From contig JACJYS010000004.1 in the NCBI GenBank assembly GCA_020635995.1, forward strand, positions 124,001-188,000: 64,000 nucleotides of DNA. Direction: 5' to 3'. Under the pieces are notes generated by a model. That model saw only the letters and a program-made list of their open reading frames with translations. It was not told the DNA's origin and did no database searches. Positions within the stretch are counted from its first letter, which is position 1. Each line of letters starts with the position of its first letter. This document shows, in pieces, positions 25,829 through 35,699 of the stretch. Origin of the DNA: Chitinophagales bacterium. Its GTDB lineage: Bacteria > Bacteroidota > Bacteroidia > Chitinophagales > UBA8649. The position numbers and the translations under genes are program-made.

Positions 25829-28221
25829 TATTTTCTTATTGTAGCTTTAAATTCTTTTTCTATCAATACAATAGTTTGGTTAATAAATTTATCTATATCA
25901 CTGTCTGTTAATGTTTTATTAGCATCTTGCAAAGTAAAACTTAAAGCATAAGATTTTTTATTTTTCCCTATTTTATTTTCGTCCCTAAATATATCAAATA
26001 ATTCTATGCTTTTCAAAAAATTATTGTTTTGTTTATATATTTTTTGTTTTAAATCTTCAAATTTCAATTCTTCATCTACTATTATTGCCAAATCTCTATT
26101 AACTTGAGGAAATTTACTCAACTGGCTAAACTTAGTTTTTTTATTGTTTAACAATAAATGAATAGTTTCCCAATTTAAAACGGCAACATATACATTTTGT
26201 TTTAAGTCAAACTTATTTAATTCTGTAGTATTTACTTCTTTTAAAACAGCAATTTCTTTGCTATTGGTTGTATAATGTAATTCTTGATTTTCTTGGTTTA
26301 TTGAAACATTTTGCAAGCCCAAATTATTAAATAAACTGTCCACCACTCCTTTTAACTGATAAATATTGGCATCTTTTGCTTTATTTATCCAATTTTCATT
26401 TAGTTCTTTCCCTGTTAAATATATAGCTAATTGCTCTTTTTGAGTTCTTTCGGGGCTGTAAACGTTGCCAAATTCAAAGAATTTTAAATTGCCACTTTTT
26501 CTATTCACATTGTGTCTAATAACATTTAGTGCTTCGGGAATTAAAGACGCACGCATGCTGTCTAACTCCTTTGTCATACTATTTTGAAGATGCACCAACG
26601 CCTCTCCTTCTTCATAATATTTAGATTGTGTAATAGAATTGGTCATTATTTCGGAATAACCCAAGCCATTTAAGGTATTTGCCACTTTTTCTTTTAAAAT
26701 ATTAATGTCTATTCCTTTGGTAAAAGAAAGCGTAGAATGTACCGTATTGGGCGTAGCTATATTGTTGTATCCATAAATTCGCATTATTTCTTCTACTACA
26801 TCGGCTTCTCTATTTACATCTGCTCTGTATAAAGGAATACTAAGTGTTAAATTGCTGTCTTTTTCGTCAGTGATTTCAATATCTAAATCGGCAAGAATAT
26901 TTTTAACTGTTTGAGGCTTAAAATTATGTCCCGATAATCTATTCAAATTATCTAAATTGAACAAAACTTTACTTTTTTCTATCTCTTTAGGATATTCATC
27001 AAAAATAGAGCTCGCAACTTTGGCATTGGCATATTTAACCAATAAATCTACAGCTCTTTGCAAGGCATATATTGTAATATTGGGGTCTGCTCCTTTTTCA
27101 TATCGCTGGGCGGCATCTGTTCTTAAATCGTGGGCAGTAGATGTTTTTCTAATGGTTGTGCTATTAAAATACGCACTCTCTAAAAATATAGCTTTAGTTT
27201 GCTTAGAAACTCCCGAATGTAAGCCACCAAATACTCCGGCTATACACATCGCTTCTTTTGGGTTGCAAATCATTAAATCTTCTGCATTTAATGTTCGTTC
27301 TTTATCGTCTAAGCTTACAAATTTTTCATTTTCTTTAGCATTTCGTACTACTACTGTATTCTCTTTTACTGCCAATAAATCAAAAGCGTGCAAGGGCTGA
27401 CCTAATTCTTTTAAAACGTAGTTTGTAATATCTACTACATTGTTTATTGGATTAACATCAACAGCTAATAATTTGTTTTTCAACCAATTAGGAGATTCAT
27501 CTACAGTTATATTTTTTAAGACTATGCCACTATATCTCGGACATTTTTGAGTATTTTTTACTTCTATTTTAAAGTCTGTTGAAATATTATTAAAAGTAGT
27601 TTCTATTTTAGGCTGTTTTAATTTTCTATTGCCTCCGTCAGCAGCATTAAGTGCCGCCATTATATCTCTTGCCACTCCCACATGGCTCATAGCATCAGAG
27701 CGATTGGGCGTTAAACCTATTTCAAAAACTACATCATTTTCTATTTCGTACAGTTCTGCTAAAGGTGTGCCTACTTTTGTATTTTCGCTTAAAACCATTA
27801 TGCCCTCATGGCTTGTGCCTAATCCTATTTCATCTTCGGCACATATCATTCCTAAAGACTCCTCTCCTCTTAGTTTTGCTCTTTTTATAGTAAAAGGCTC
27901 TCCCTCCGTTGGGTAAATTGTTGTTCCCACGGTGGCTACCACCACTTTTTGCCCTGCTTCTAAATTAGATGCGCCACAAACAATATTTAATATTTCGCCA
28001 CTATTTACATCTACTTTAGCTACTGATAATCTATCGGCATTAGGGTGTTTTGCTTTTTCAAGAACTACGCCCACTACTAAACCTTTTAATCCTCCGGGAA
28101 TGGTTTCTATATGGTTTACTTTTTCTACTTCTAAGCCTGTATTGGTTAATATTTCTGCTAAATCTTCAGCAGGCATATCTATATCAATATATTCTTTTAA
28201 CCAATTGTACGAAATTTTCAT
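25828..28221 (-). CDS. pheT: phenylalanine--tRNA ligase subunit beta
   Basis: PheT forms the alpha2-beta2 synthetase that charges tRNA-Phe. The 797-residue protein has the full bacterial domain set: N-terminal MKISYNWLKEYI, tRNA-binding OB fold near 45-150 (HPNADRLSVAKVDV), B3/B4 editing domain around 210-390, B5 domain near 400-470, the catalytic-like core and the C-terminal anticodon-binding FDX-ACB domain (SQLSKFPQVNRDLAIIVD). pheS is not adjacent, as is usual in Bacteroidota. The next gene starts within its stop codon. Confidence 0.96.
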   Translation of the reverse strand: MKISYNWLKEYIDIDMPAEDLAEILTNTGLEVEKVNHIETIPGGLKGLVVGVVLEKAKHPNADRLSVAKVDVNSGEILNIVCGASNLEAGQKVVVATVGTTIYPTEGEPFTIKRAKLRGEESLGMICAEDEIGLGTSHEGIMVLSENTKVGTPLAELYEIENDVVFEIGLTPNRSDAMSHVGVARDIMAALNAADGGNRKLKQPKIETTFNNISTDFKIEVKNTQKCPRYSGIVLKNITVDESPNWLKNKLLAVDVNPINNVVDITNYVLKELGQPLHAFDLLAVKENTVVVRNAKENEKFVSLDDKERTLNAEDLMICNPKEAMCIAGVFGGLHSGVSKQTKAIFLESAYFNSTTIRKTSTAHDLRTDAAQRYEKGADPNITIYALQRAVDLLVKYANAKVASSIFDEYPKEIEKSKVLFNLDNLNRLSGHNFKPQTVKNILADLDIEITDEKDSNLTLSIPLYRADVNREADVVEEIMRIYGYNNIATPNTVHSTLSFTKGIDINILKEKVANTLNGLGYSEIMTNSITQSKYYEEGEALVHLQNSMTKELDSMRASLIPEALNVIRHNVNRKSGNLKFFEFGNVYSPERTQKEQLAIYLTGKELNENWINKAKDANIYQLKGVVDSLFNNLGLQNVSINQENQELHYTTNSKEIAVLKEVNTTELNKFDLKQNVYVAVLNWETIHLLLNNKKTKFSQLSKFPQVNRDLAIIVDEELKFEDLKQKIYKQNNNFLKSIELFDIFRDENKIGKNKKSYALSFTLQDANKTLTDSDIDKFINQTIVLIEKEFKATIRK

Positions 28222-28239
28222 TTTCTGTTTCTCTAAATT

Positions 28240-29103
28240 TTATTCTACAATATTTTTCATAATTGCCGTTTCTATATCATCATTACTTAAACGAACAAAA
28301 GCTACTAAGTGCATGTGATTAATGTCCCATATTTTATCGGGATCAAAATCTTCATTATCTAAATCTATTTCAAATTCTTTAATAATTACCGTGTTAGCCT
28401 CAATACTTGTAGGCAATGGCGAACCAATAATTGGTGTTATAGCCTTACGCAAAACAAACTCATGCACATAATTTTCTATTTCGGTGCTACCATCTAATTG
28501 TGTGGCTACTATTTCGCTTTCTGTTAAGAAAAATCCTAAGTTTTGATTGCTTGCAGCTCCACTATACGATAATGTAACTCTATATCTTATGGTTCTTTCA
28601 CTTACATTGGCTTCAGAAATTTCTAAATTAATGTCTAAAACCGAATTTTCAGCTAAAACATTATCTACCGTGCTACTCCAATTGGCTAAAGAAGTTTGAA
28701 GGCGAGAACTACCAATAACTTTTCGGCTAATAAAAGCTGCCGGTTTTTGCCCTACAGGGCCTAAACTATTGGCTATTTCATTTGCTTCTGCCGTTCTTAA
28801 ATCTTGTGTGTTAGAATACGGATAAGCTAAAAAATCGCTATGAACGGTAACGGGTACAAATCTATCTCCTTTATCTTGATAAATAGTGTGCGTAGCTTGG
28901 TTTCCTGCCGGGCAGTTAGAACATCTTACGCCCGAAAACTCTTCAAACAATACATTTTTATTAACCTGCTGAATTGGTGTAGTAGAAATATATAAAGTAT
29001 CTACTAAAGTGTCTTGCTCTTCTTCAAAATTAATAAATGGTCCTTCTTCTTTACACCCATAAAGAATGGCAAATAGCGTTATTATTAAAAATACTTTTTT
29101 CAT
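28240..29103 (-). CDS. Omp28-like lipoprotein with thioredoxin-type CxxC
   Basis: This 287-residue protein has a lipoprotein signal with Cys17 (LYGCKEE). The domain that follows resembles the Omp28 family, a Bacteroidota group with a thioredoxin-like fold: EFSGVRCSNCPAGNQ puts a redox-type C61-x-x-C64 motif after a strand. A beta-rich C-terminal domain follows. It lies just downstream of the DUF6029-type barrel on the same strand, and a TlpA-like thioredoxin is divergent from that pair, so an envelope redox or thiol role is plausible but unproven. Confidence 0.75.
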   Translation of the reverse strand: MKKVFLIITLFAILYGCKEEGPFINFEEEQDTLVDTLYISTTPIQQVNKNVLFEEFSGVRCSNCPAGNQATHTIYQDKGDRFVPVTVHSDFLAYPYSNTQDLRTAEANEIANSLGPVGQKPAAFISRKVIGSSRLQTSLANWSSTVDNVLAENSVLDINLEISEANVSERTIRYRVTLSYSGAASNQNLGFFLTESEIVATQLDGSTEIENYVHEFVLRKAITPIIGSPLPTSIEANTVIIKEFEIDLDNEDFDPDKIWDINHMHLVAFVRLSNDDIETAIMKNIVE

Positions 29104-29114
29104 TTTACAATAAT

Positions 29115-30917
29115 TTAAAAACTGGTGTTTAATCCAAATCTAAAACCGTTAAAAGCGGGTTCTAACCTACAAATACCTCCCGTACAAACTATACCTTGCA
29201 CCTGACGAACGTAAGAAGCATAAAAACGGTGCGGGCCAAGCGTATATGAGCCATAAAAAGAAAAGAAATGCACGCCTGTATTTTTAACGAGCGTATTCTT
29301 TCCTGTGGCGGCATATTTGCTCACTACATTTTTGCCGTTTCCTGTTTTAACATTCCACATATCTGAAATAGAAAATGAGAATTTTGGAGAAATATTCAAT
29401 TCTGCCAATACATAAAACCAATCGCCATCTCTTGTTTTTGGAGTAAACCAAAAATCTTGATTGCTGTCATATTCATCTTCGCTTAAAGTATATATTTCTT
29501 TAGTTGTATTATAAGTAAATGCTGGCGAAAATTGATATTGCAATTCTGTTCTTAATGATATTTTGGAGGTAAATTTATACGTTAACTCAGCAAAAGGTGT
29601 GTAAGTATAAACATAAGTTGGGTGGTCGCCTTCGTAAAACTCTTGATTGTAATTTACAATTTGAAAACCAGCCAAGCCTTTTAGCTTTTTTCCTGCTCGC
29701 CATTCAAAGTCAAAATATAACTCTTTGTATAACAGCGTATTATCAAAATTTCTTAATCCACTAAAATCTTTTCTAACATAAATCATGTCATTAACAAAAT
29801 CGCCAAGAGTAACATCATTATTATGTATTTGACTATAATTAAGGTTAAAAGTTAAATGCTTGTTTATCTTTTTTGTCATATCAATAGAAAAACCTACTTC
29901 TTCCAGTTCTTGAGAAGGTGGTTGCAAACGGGCAGGCAATCTTAAAGAATTTTGTTTATTAACAGGCGGAATAAAATTAATAGCACCATTTAATATAGTT
30001 GCTTTGTCTTCCGGAGCTGTTCTAAACTGAAAATGGTCGGTTCTTTTAAACTGTGCCGTTATGCCAAAACCTTTTTTAGTATATGTCAAACTGGTGAAAA
30101 CGGCATTTCCCGGCTTATCTTGGTAAGGCAAACCTACGCCTACATCTAAGGCTTCGTGGGTTTTATAAGCTCCTTCTAAATACCACGACCAATTTCCTGC
30201 ATCTAACCTATTATATGCCGAAAAAACGTAAGTGTTGTACCGTGGCACAAATCTATCTTCTAAAGCGTAGCCGTTTATAGCATTAGCTATCTGTGTCATA
30301 GATTCTTTATCTAAAGTACGATTAACCACAGCTACACCCGGACTTAATCTTACTTTTTCGCCTATAGGAATATTGCCTTCTACATTTAAACCTTTAATTA
30401 GTTTTTTATACAAACCCATTCTGTTTTTTTGTACTCCGGCAAAAGCTTTAGCCATCCAATTTTTATTGAAATCATATTTTGCTTTCAGCCCAAAAATGGC
30501 ATTATCTATACCTAAAAATCTATTTTCATAAGCTCTAAATGCTAAGCCACTTCCAAACTGGTCGTAAAAATGTCCGCCTGTTAATGTAAGTCCTTTTATT
30601 TCTTTTTCTATAAACCAACGTCCTACGCCTATGGCTGTATAAGCATCTTGATTGGGATTGTGAAATCGGGAATTTAAAAACATATCTAACCTAACGCCTG
30701 TCCTAAATCCCCAATCGTTATTAGTATAATTTAAAGATAACCAACCATCTACAGAAGATTTTAAGTTATCGTAATGATTAGTACCAGAAGCTCCTATTAC
30801 CGAATCTTTTAAATAATAATCGTTTCTTAATTCTAAGTCTCCAGAAATATAACCTTGTGCATAAGAACTCATGGCAAGAGCAAAAGAAAAAACATTAAAG
30901 AGTAAAAATTTCTTCAT
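29115..30917 (-). CDS. outer-membrane beta-barrel-like protein (DUF6029-type)
   Basis: The 600-residue product has a signal peptide cleaved near AQG (about 20-22) and a chain of amphipathic strands ending in a terminal aromatic, GFRFGLNTSF, typical of outer-membrane barrels. Aromatic girdle patterns such as NWSWYLEGAYKTHE and RFYASYVRQVQG recur. The name DUF6029 is from my recollection of this Bacteroidota family and its usual Omp28 neighbour; I could not search. Function unknown. The two genes are 11 bp apart and probably form an operon. Confidence 0.7.
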   Translation of the reverse strand: MKKFLLFNVFSFALAMSSYAQGYISGDLELRNDYYLKDSVIGASGTNHYDNLKSSVDGWLSLNYTNNDWGFRTGVRLDMFLNSRFHNPNQDAYTAIGVGRWFIEKEIKGLTLTGGHFYDQFGSGLAFRAYENRFLGIDNAIFGLKAKYDFNKNWMAKAFAGVQKNRMGLYKKLIKGLNVEGNIPIGEKVRLSPGVAVVNRTLDKESMTQIANAINGYALEDRFVPRYNTYVFSAYNRLDAGNWSWYLEGAYKTHEALDVGVGLPYQDKPGNAVFTSLTYTKKGFGITAQFKRTDHFQFRTAPEDKATILNGAINFIPPVNKQNSLRLPARLQPPSQELEEVGFSIDMTKKINKHLTFNLNYSQIHNNDVTLGDFVNDMIYVRKDFSGLRNFDNTLLYKELYFDFEWRAGKKLKGLAGFQIVNYNQEFYEGDHPTYVYTYTPFAELTYKFTSKISLRTELQYQFSPAFTYNTTKEIYTLSEDEYDSNQDFWFTPKTRDGDWFYVLAELNISPKFSFSISDMWNVKTGNGKNVVSKYAATGKNTLVKNTGVHFFSFYGSYTLGPHRFYASYVRQVQGIVCTGGICRLEPAFNGFRFGLNTSF

Positions 30918-31028
30918 TCAAATTGTTTAATAAACGGTAAAATTAAGATATTAGCACCGATATTAAAATTTACAAGTTAAAAATGTTGGCACAATGCTTG
31001 CTTTTTAGATACCAAACATCCTTACAAA

Positions 31029-31553
31029 ATGAAAAAAACATTCTTACTTACCTTTATTCTTATCCTATTTTTAGGCGTAAATGCACAAGATAAATCAACT
31101 GTTAAAAAAGTTTTTACAGAAAAAGAAATACCTAATTTAACCTTAAAAGATATTTATGGGAAATCTATAAATGTGGCAGATTATGGCAAAAATGGTAAAA
31201 TTACCGTTTTCAGTTTTTGGGCTACATGGTGTTCTCCATGCAAAAAAGAATTAAACAATATTTCTCAGCTATACGAATTTTGGGTTGATGATTATGACAT
31301 GGAGCTTGTGGCAATATCGGTAGATGATGCCCGAAATACTTCTAAAGTAAAAACTTATGCTAATGGACAAGCGTGGGAATATGATGTTTTGTTAGACGAT
31401 AATGAAGATTTAAAACGTTTAATGAACTTTCAAACCGTACCTTATACCGTTTTGGTTGACCAAAAAGGTAAAGTAGTTTATACGCATTCCGGCTACGTAG
31501 AGGGAGATGAATATATTTTAGAGGAAAAACTGAAAGCTTTAAATAATAAATAA
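31029..31553 (+). CDS. TlpA-like thioredoxin family protein, exported
   Basis: The 174-residue protein has a signal peptide ending at AQ (19-20) and a redoxin domain with FWATWCSPCKKE; C68 and C71 are the redox pair. The cis-Pro motif QTVPYTVLVD is also present. Such proteins reduce periplasmic disulfides, for example in cytochrome maturation or as partners of redox lipoproteins. It is divergent from the barrel/Omp28 pair and 16 bp upstream of an MscS channel gene. Confidence 0.88.
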   Translation: MKKTFLLTFILILFLGVNAQDKSTVKKVFTEKEIPNLTLKDIYGKSINVADYGKNGKITVFSFWATWCSPCKKELNNISQLYEFWVDDYDMELVAISVDDARNTSKVKTYANGQAWEYDVLLDDNEDLKRLMNFQTVPYTVLVDQKGKVVYTHSGYVEGDEYILEEKLKALNNK

Positions 31554-31569
31554 AGCTCTACCCCACTTA

Positions 31570-32415
31570 ATGGAAACTATTACAAGTAAATTTCAACAAA
31601 TAAACTTTGACAGCCTATTAGAAACTGCAAAGCAGTTTTCTATTAAGCTAATTTTAGCTACTATTGTTTTAATTGTAGGCTTTTTAATTGTAAATCAATT
31701 AACAAGAATGCTTAATAAAATGATGGCAAAAAGAGATTTATCTAAAGAAATACGTCCTTTTTTGAGTTCCTTATTTAGTACTACGTTCAAAGTACTTATT
31801 TTACTTAGTGCAGTAAGTATTATTGGTGTAGAAACCAGCTCTTTTGTTGCCATTTTAGCAGCAGCGGGCTTTGCCGTGGGTATGGCATTGCAGGGTAGTT
31901 TAGGCAATTTTGCCGCAGGCGTATTAATTCTATTATTTAAACCCTACAAAGTAGATGACATCATAGAAATTTCAGACACAAAAGGTAGAGTAAAAGAAAT
32001 TCAAATTTTTAATACCATTATACAAACACCTACAGACGAAATAGTAATAGTGCCCAACAGCATAGCTAATAGCGATAAAATAATAAACCACAGTACTATT
32101 AATCATGTGCGTGTAGATGTATTTGCTCACATACCTTACAATGAAGATTTTAGCAAAGTAGAACGCTTAATTTTAGAGGCAGTTAAAGACAATCCTTTTA
32201 TTTATGAAAAACCTGCCACAAGCGTGGGTATTGAAGAATATGACTCGCACAGTATAAAATTTGGTGTGTTTGCTTACGGCAGGCCGGAAGATTATTATAC
32301 TATTTACTACGAATTAACCCGACTGATTAAAACTGTTTTAGGCAAAAACAATATTAAAGTAGCTTACTCCGAAGGTGTAGAAATGGGCGATATAGCCACA
32401 GAGAGTAAGGAATGA
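31570..32415 (+). CDS. mechanosensitive ion channel, MscS family
   Basis: This 281-residue inner-membrane protein has three membrane helices in the N-terminal 115 residues. The pore-lining third helix shows the MscS pattern AAAGFAVGMALQGSLGNFAAGVLILLFKPY, shown here in part: Ala/Gly packing then the LF.P hinge. The beta domain (DDIIEI..TKGRVKEI) and alpha-beta C-terminal domain follow. MscS channels open on membrane tension to release solutes during osmotic downshock. Starts 16 bp after the thioredoxin gene, probably one transcript. Confidence 0.92.
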   Translation: METITSKFQQINFDSLLETAKQFSIKLILATIVLIVGFLIVNQLTRMLNKMMAKRDLSKEIRPFLSSLFSTTFKVLILLSAVSIIGVETSSFVAILAAAGFAVGMALQGSLGNFAAGVLILLFKPYKVDDIIEISDTKGRVKEIQIFNTIIQTPTDEIVIVPNSIANSDKIINHSTINHVRVDVFAHIPYNEDFSKVERLILEAVKDNPFIYEKPATSVGIEEYDSHSIKFGVFAYGRPEDYYTIYYELTRLIKTVLGKNNIKVAYSEGVEMGDIATESKE

Positions 32416-32903
32416 AGTTTTTTGGGAAAGTTTTTTTCTATCTCGTTCGTCATACTGACGAGAGGAAGCCTGCCTGCGGTAGTTAGGCATCTATCTTTCT
32501 AATTTTATTTTCTCGCAAAGTCGCCAAGACGCAATAGCTATATAGCTGATTAGTTAAAAAACACTATCACGTCATACTGACGATAGGAAGTATCTCTCTT
32601 TTTATAGACGGATAGATTTATAGGCTTTTAGAGAATAGTAAGATAGTGTTATACTCGTGCCACGACTTGGAGTCGTGGCACGAGTGCTCTATTTTGCATT
32701 AAAAACAACAAAAAATACCACTTTTATTCAGCGTTTTTGGCTATGTAACTTCAAATTTAACACACAAACAACTATTTGATTATCAATTAGTTATTGTTTT
32801 TTTCTACTTTTAAATTTATTATTAGCACCTTTCTTTTGGTTTTAGCAGGCTACTTCTTGCCCTTAATTTTGAGCTATCATTAACAAAATAAAAACTTAAA
32901 ATT
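32416..32903. other. intergenic region with dispersed non-coding repeats
   Basis: No gene is visible. The region has two copies of a CGTCATACTGACGA-type motif followed by GGAAG (near 32449 and 32571), a segment TCTCGCAAAGTCGCC (near 32511) shared in inverted form with the MITE-like element, and the long hairpin at 32653-32685. Confidence 0.6.
32653..32685. repeat. perfect 15-bp hairpin, copy 1 of a dispersed element
   Basis: ACTCGTGCCACGACT and its exact complement are separated by TGG. A close relative lies at 59790-59826 with the same loop. No T run follows, so it is not a standard terminator. Confidence 0.75.
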
Positions 32904-33308
32904 ATGAAAACTTTAATAACAACAATCAGCAGTATTTTAATTTCAGCAGTAGCTTTTTCTCAAATAGATAATGCTATAGCTTTTAACCAACCAGAAGAGT
33001 ACGCCTACTCTACTATTAATGAAGTAAAAAAGGTGGATTTACCTAAAAAAGAAGTTTACAAAAAAGTAACGCTAAATGTTTATAGCAATTTTAAAGGTGG
33101 TAGTGTTAATTCTAATTTTGAATCAAAAGATGTAGAATTAATTATCAAAAACCAAATGGGTGTAGTGGTTTTTAATGAAAATTATGCATCTATAAATGAT
33201 GTAGATTTTAAAATGCCTAAACCTGCCGGGCATTACTATATTACCATAAAAGAAAGTGGAACTATAGTTTTTGACAAGAAACTATATAAATCAATGTTTA
33301 CTTACTAA
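32904..33308 (+). CDS. secreted protein with one beta-sandwich domain, unknown function
   Basis: The 134-residue product has a signal peptide cleaved near FSQ (about 18-20) and a single domain with alternating strands (VTLNVYSNF, DVELIIKNQMGVVVF, GHYYITIKESG). This resembles small Bacteroidota beta-sandwich proteins related to T9SS sorting-domain folds, but it lacks the PNP motif. Its 3' end overlaps the 3' end of dapA on the opposite strand by 11 bp. Function unknown. Confidence 0.6.
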   Translation: MKTLITTISSILISAVAFSQIDNAIAFNQPEEYAYSTINEVKKVDLPKKEVYKKVTLNVYSNFKGGSVNSNFESKDVELIIKNQMGVVVFNENYASINDVDFKMPKPAGHYYITIKESGTIVFDKKLYKSMFTY

Positions 33309-34167
33309 AAAACTGTTTTATTCTGCTCTCTAAATCTTTATTTACGGGAACATTAGGCAAGCGTAGCTCATTTTTACTTAGGTTTAAATGGGCTATTGCT
33401 GCTTTTATACCTGCCGGATTATTTTCTTCAAAAATTAATTTAATTAAATCTAAAATGCCGTACAATTCCTCACTTGCTTTTGCATAGTTTCCTTTTAAAG
33501 CTTCATTTATTACGGTAGTAAATTGCTTAGGAACAGCCTGAGCCACTACAGAAATAACTCCTACTCCACCAAAACTAATTATTGGCAAAGCGTGTATATC
33601 ATCTCCTGAAATTAATTGAAAATCATCAGCCGTATTTTTTGCCACTTCCATACATTGTAGCATATCATTACTGGCTTCTTTTATACCTATTATATTTTTA
33701 AAATTATTAGCTAATCTTATGGTAGTTTCTGCTTTTATATTTTGTCCTGTTCTGCTGGGTACATTATACAAAATTATAGGCAAAGGCGTATTTTGGGCTA
33801 TGGCTTTATAATGCTGAAATATTCCCTCTTGGCTTGGCTTATTATAATTAGGACTTGAAGATAAGATGGCACTATATCCTTCTAAATTAAAGCTATTAAT
33901 GTTTTCAATAATAAGTTGCGTATTATTGCCTCCAAATCCGGCTACTAAAGGAACTCTGCCGTTTGTATATTCCTTTACTTTATCTAATACTTGCTGTTTT
34001 TCTTTAGCGTTTAGCACTACGGTTTCGCCTGTAGTACCCAAAGCTACTAAATAATCTACTCCTCCATTTATGCAGTGGTTCACTACATTTTTTAAACCAT
34101 CAAAATCTATTGATTTGTCTTCATTAAACGGTGTTACTAATGCTACACCTGTACCTCTTAAATTCAT
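33298..34167 (-). CDS. dapA: 4-hydroxy-tetrahydrodipicolinate synthase
   Basis: DapA condenses pyruvate with aspartate semialdehyde in lysine and diaminopimelate synthesis. The 289-residue TIM barrel starts with GTGVALVTPFNEDKSID and has ALGTTGETVVL, the tyrosine motif ILYNVPSRTG and the Schiff-base lysine in GIKEASND. Length is normal. It is 2 bp downstream of a DUF6913-like gene, which is 1 bp downstream of accA, so the three are likely cotranscribed. Confidence 0.94.
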   Translation of the reverse strand: MNLRGTGVALVTPFNEDKSIDFDGLKNVVNHCINGGVDYLVALGTTGETVVLNAKEKQQVLDKVKEYTNGRVPLVAGFGGNNTQLIIENINSFNLEGYSAILSSSPNYNKPSQEGIFQHYKAIAQNTPLPIILYNVPSRTGQNIKAETTIRLANNFKNIIGIKEASNDMLQCMEVAKNTADDFQLISGDDIHALPIISFGGVGVISVVAQAVPKQFTTVINEALKGNYAKASEELYGILDLIKLIFEENNPAGIKAAIAHLNLSKNELRLPNVPVNKDLESRIKQFFSK

Positions 34168-34169
34168 TT

Positions 34170-34703
34170 TTAACTTTCTATATTTTTTAAGTAATTATAA
34201 ACTTGTTTAAAAAAATAATTCAAATCTGTTTGTTGGTTTACGTTTATCATAAAGTCATATATTTCGGTTTTATCTTTTTGATAAGAGCCTACTCTATAGC
34301 TTGCTTTTGACGTAGCTGACAAATATTCTAATGGCAAACATTCTTGTACTGTAGCACAAATTAGAATGTCATATTTTTCCTTTTGAAAATTATTTATTTT
34401 CTCTCCAAAAGGAATTTCATACCAGTTTATATCATTTTTGTTAAAATAATTTGGTCTGCTATCTTCTTTTATTTTTTCGTTCAAATATGCTAAACTCGTT
34501 ATTTTAACATCGTTATTTTTAAATAATTCTATGAATTTAGTTACTGCCACAACATTATCAGAGTTTGAAGCATTATACAACAATCCTATATTTTTAGCAT
34601 TATTTAAATTAATTACTTTTCGCCCATAATTTTTTAAATACTTAGCATGTTTATTTAGCGTAGAATTGTAAAAATATGATTTAATACTTGCAATTAATCC
34701 CAT
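34170..34703 (-). CDS. DUF6913-like conserved protein
   Basis: A 177-residue cytoplasmic protein without signal or membrane segment. It starts with a basic helix (KSYFYNSTLNKHAKYLKNYGRK) quoted only in outline, then an alpha-beta fold: IGLLYNASNSDNVVAVTKFIE, ITSLAYLN and YDILICATVQECLPLEYLSAT. The family name is from memory of Bacteroidota annotation (DUF6913) and was not checked. The dapA gene follows 2 bp downstream. Function unknown. Confidence 0.6.
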   Translation of the reverse strand: MGLIASIKSYFYNSTLNKHAKYLKNYGRKVINLNNAKNIGLLYNASNSDNVVAVTKFIELFKNNDVKITSLAYLNEKIKEDSRPNYFNKNDINWYEIPFGEKINNFQKEKYDILICATVQECLPLEYLSATSKASYRVGSYQKDKTEIYDFMINVNQQTDLNYFFKQVYNYLKNIES

Positions 34704-34704
34704 T

Positions 34705-35667
34705 TTATTCTACTGTCTTTTCTTCATAAGTACCAATAGCCGCATATTTTTCTATTCTTTTTAATATTCTTTCTTCTGCCGGCATATCGCTTACCATGGT
34801 TAAACTGCGTTTTATATTTCGCTTAACTATTTTAGCCATTTCTTCGGGGTCGTTATGTGCTCCGCCTAAAGGTTCTTTTACTATAGAATCTACTATTTTC
34901 ATTTTATACATATCGGTAGCGGTTAGTTTTAGCTGTTCGGCTGCTATGTGTTTATTGTCCCAGTTTCGCCAAAGTATAGAGGAGCAAGATTCGGGAGATA
35001 TTACTGTAAACCATGTATTTTCAAGCATTAAAAGTCTATCGCATACGCCTATTCCTATAGCTCCACCAGATGCTCCCTCTCCTATTATTACCGAAATTAT
35101 TGGCACTTTAAGTTGTGTCATTTCAAACAAATTTCGGGCAATGGCTTCTGCCTGTCCAAATTCCTCTGCTTTTATACCCGGATAAGCTCCCGGTGTGTCT
35201 ATAAATGTGATAATTGGCTTATTAAATTTCTCTGCCAATTTCATTAATCTAAGTGCTTTTCTGTATCCTTCTGGATTTGCCATACCAAAATTTCGGTATT
35301 GACGCATTTTAGTATTTACCCCTTTTTGATGCCCTATAACTACAACCCCCTGCCCGTCTAAACTGGCTATACCGCCCACTATGGCTTTATCGTCTCCGGC
35401 TTTTCTATCGCCATGAAGTTCTATAAAATCTTCAAAAATATGGTGTATGTAAAATAATGTGTAGGGTCGCTGTGGGTGTCTTGACAACTGAACACGCTGC
35501 CACGGAGTTAAATTTTCGTATATTTCGTTTTGTTTTTCCTCTATAAGCTTATCTATTTCAGCTATTTTTTCATCTAAATTTATTTCTCCTTGCTCCTGAA
35601 CATCAATAAGTTTTTTACGTTTTTCGTAAAGTTCTTCTATAGGTTTTTCAAAGTCTAAAAATATCAT
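34705..35667 (-). CDS. accA: acetyl-CoA carboxylase carboxyltransferase subunit alpha
   Basis: AccA with AccD transfers the carboxyl group from biotin to acetyl-CoA, the first step of fatty-acid synthesis. The 320-residue protein has the N-terminal helical part ending in LSRHPQRPYTLFYIHHIF and the crotonase-like core with FIDTPGAYPG and GEGASGGAIGIGV, whose glycines form the oxyanion holes. Length and motifs are standard. accD is not in the window. Confidence 0.95.
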   Translation of the reverse strand: MIFLDFEKPIEELYEKRKKLIDVQEQGEINLDEKIAEIDKLIEEKQNEIYENLTPWQRVQLSRHPQRPYTLFYIHHIFEDFIELHGDRKAGDDKAIVGGIASLDGQGVVVIGHQKGVNTKMRQYRNFGMANPEGYRKALRLMKLAEKFNKPIITFIDTPGAYPGIKAEEFGQAEAIARNLFEMTQLKVPIISVIIGEGASGGAIGIGVCDRLLMLENTWFTVISPESCSSILWRNWDNKHIAAEQLKLTATDMYKMKIVDSIVKEPLGGAHNDPEEMAKIVKRNIKRSLTMVSDMPAEERILKRIEKYAAIGTYEEKTVE

Positions 35668-35699
35668 AAAGCAAATTTAGCATAAATGTGCAGAATAAC

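Noticed and set aside
26957..28318. Several plus-strand frames opposite pheT
   Set aside because: They are antisense shadows of a well-conserved synthetase, with no independent signals.
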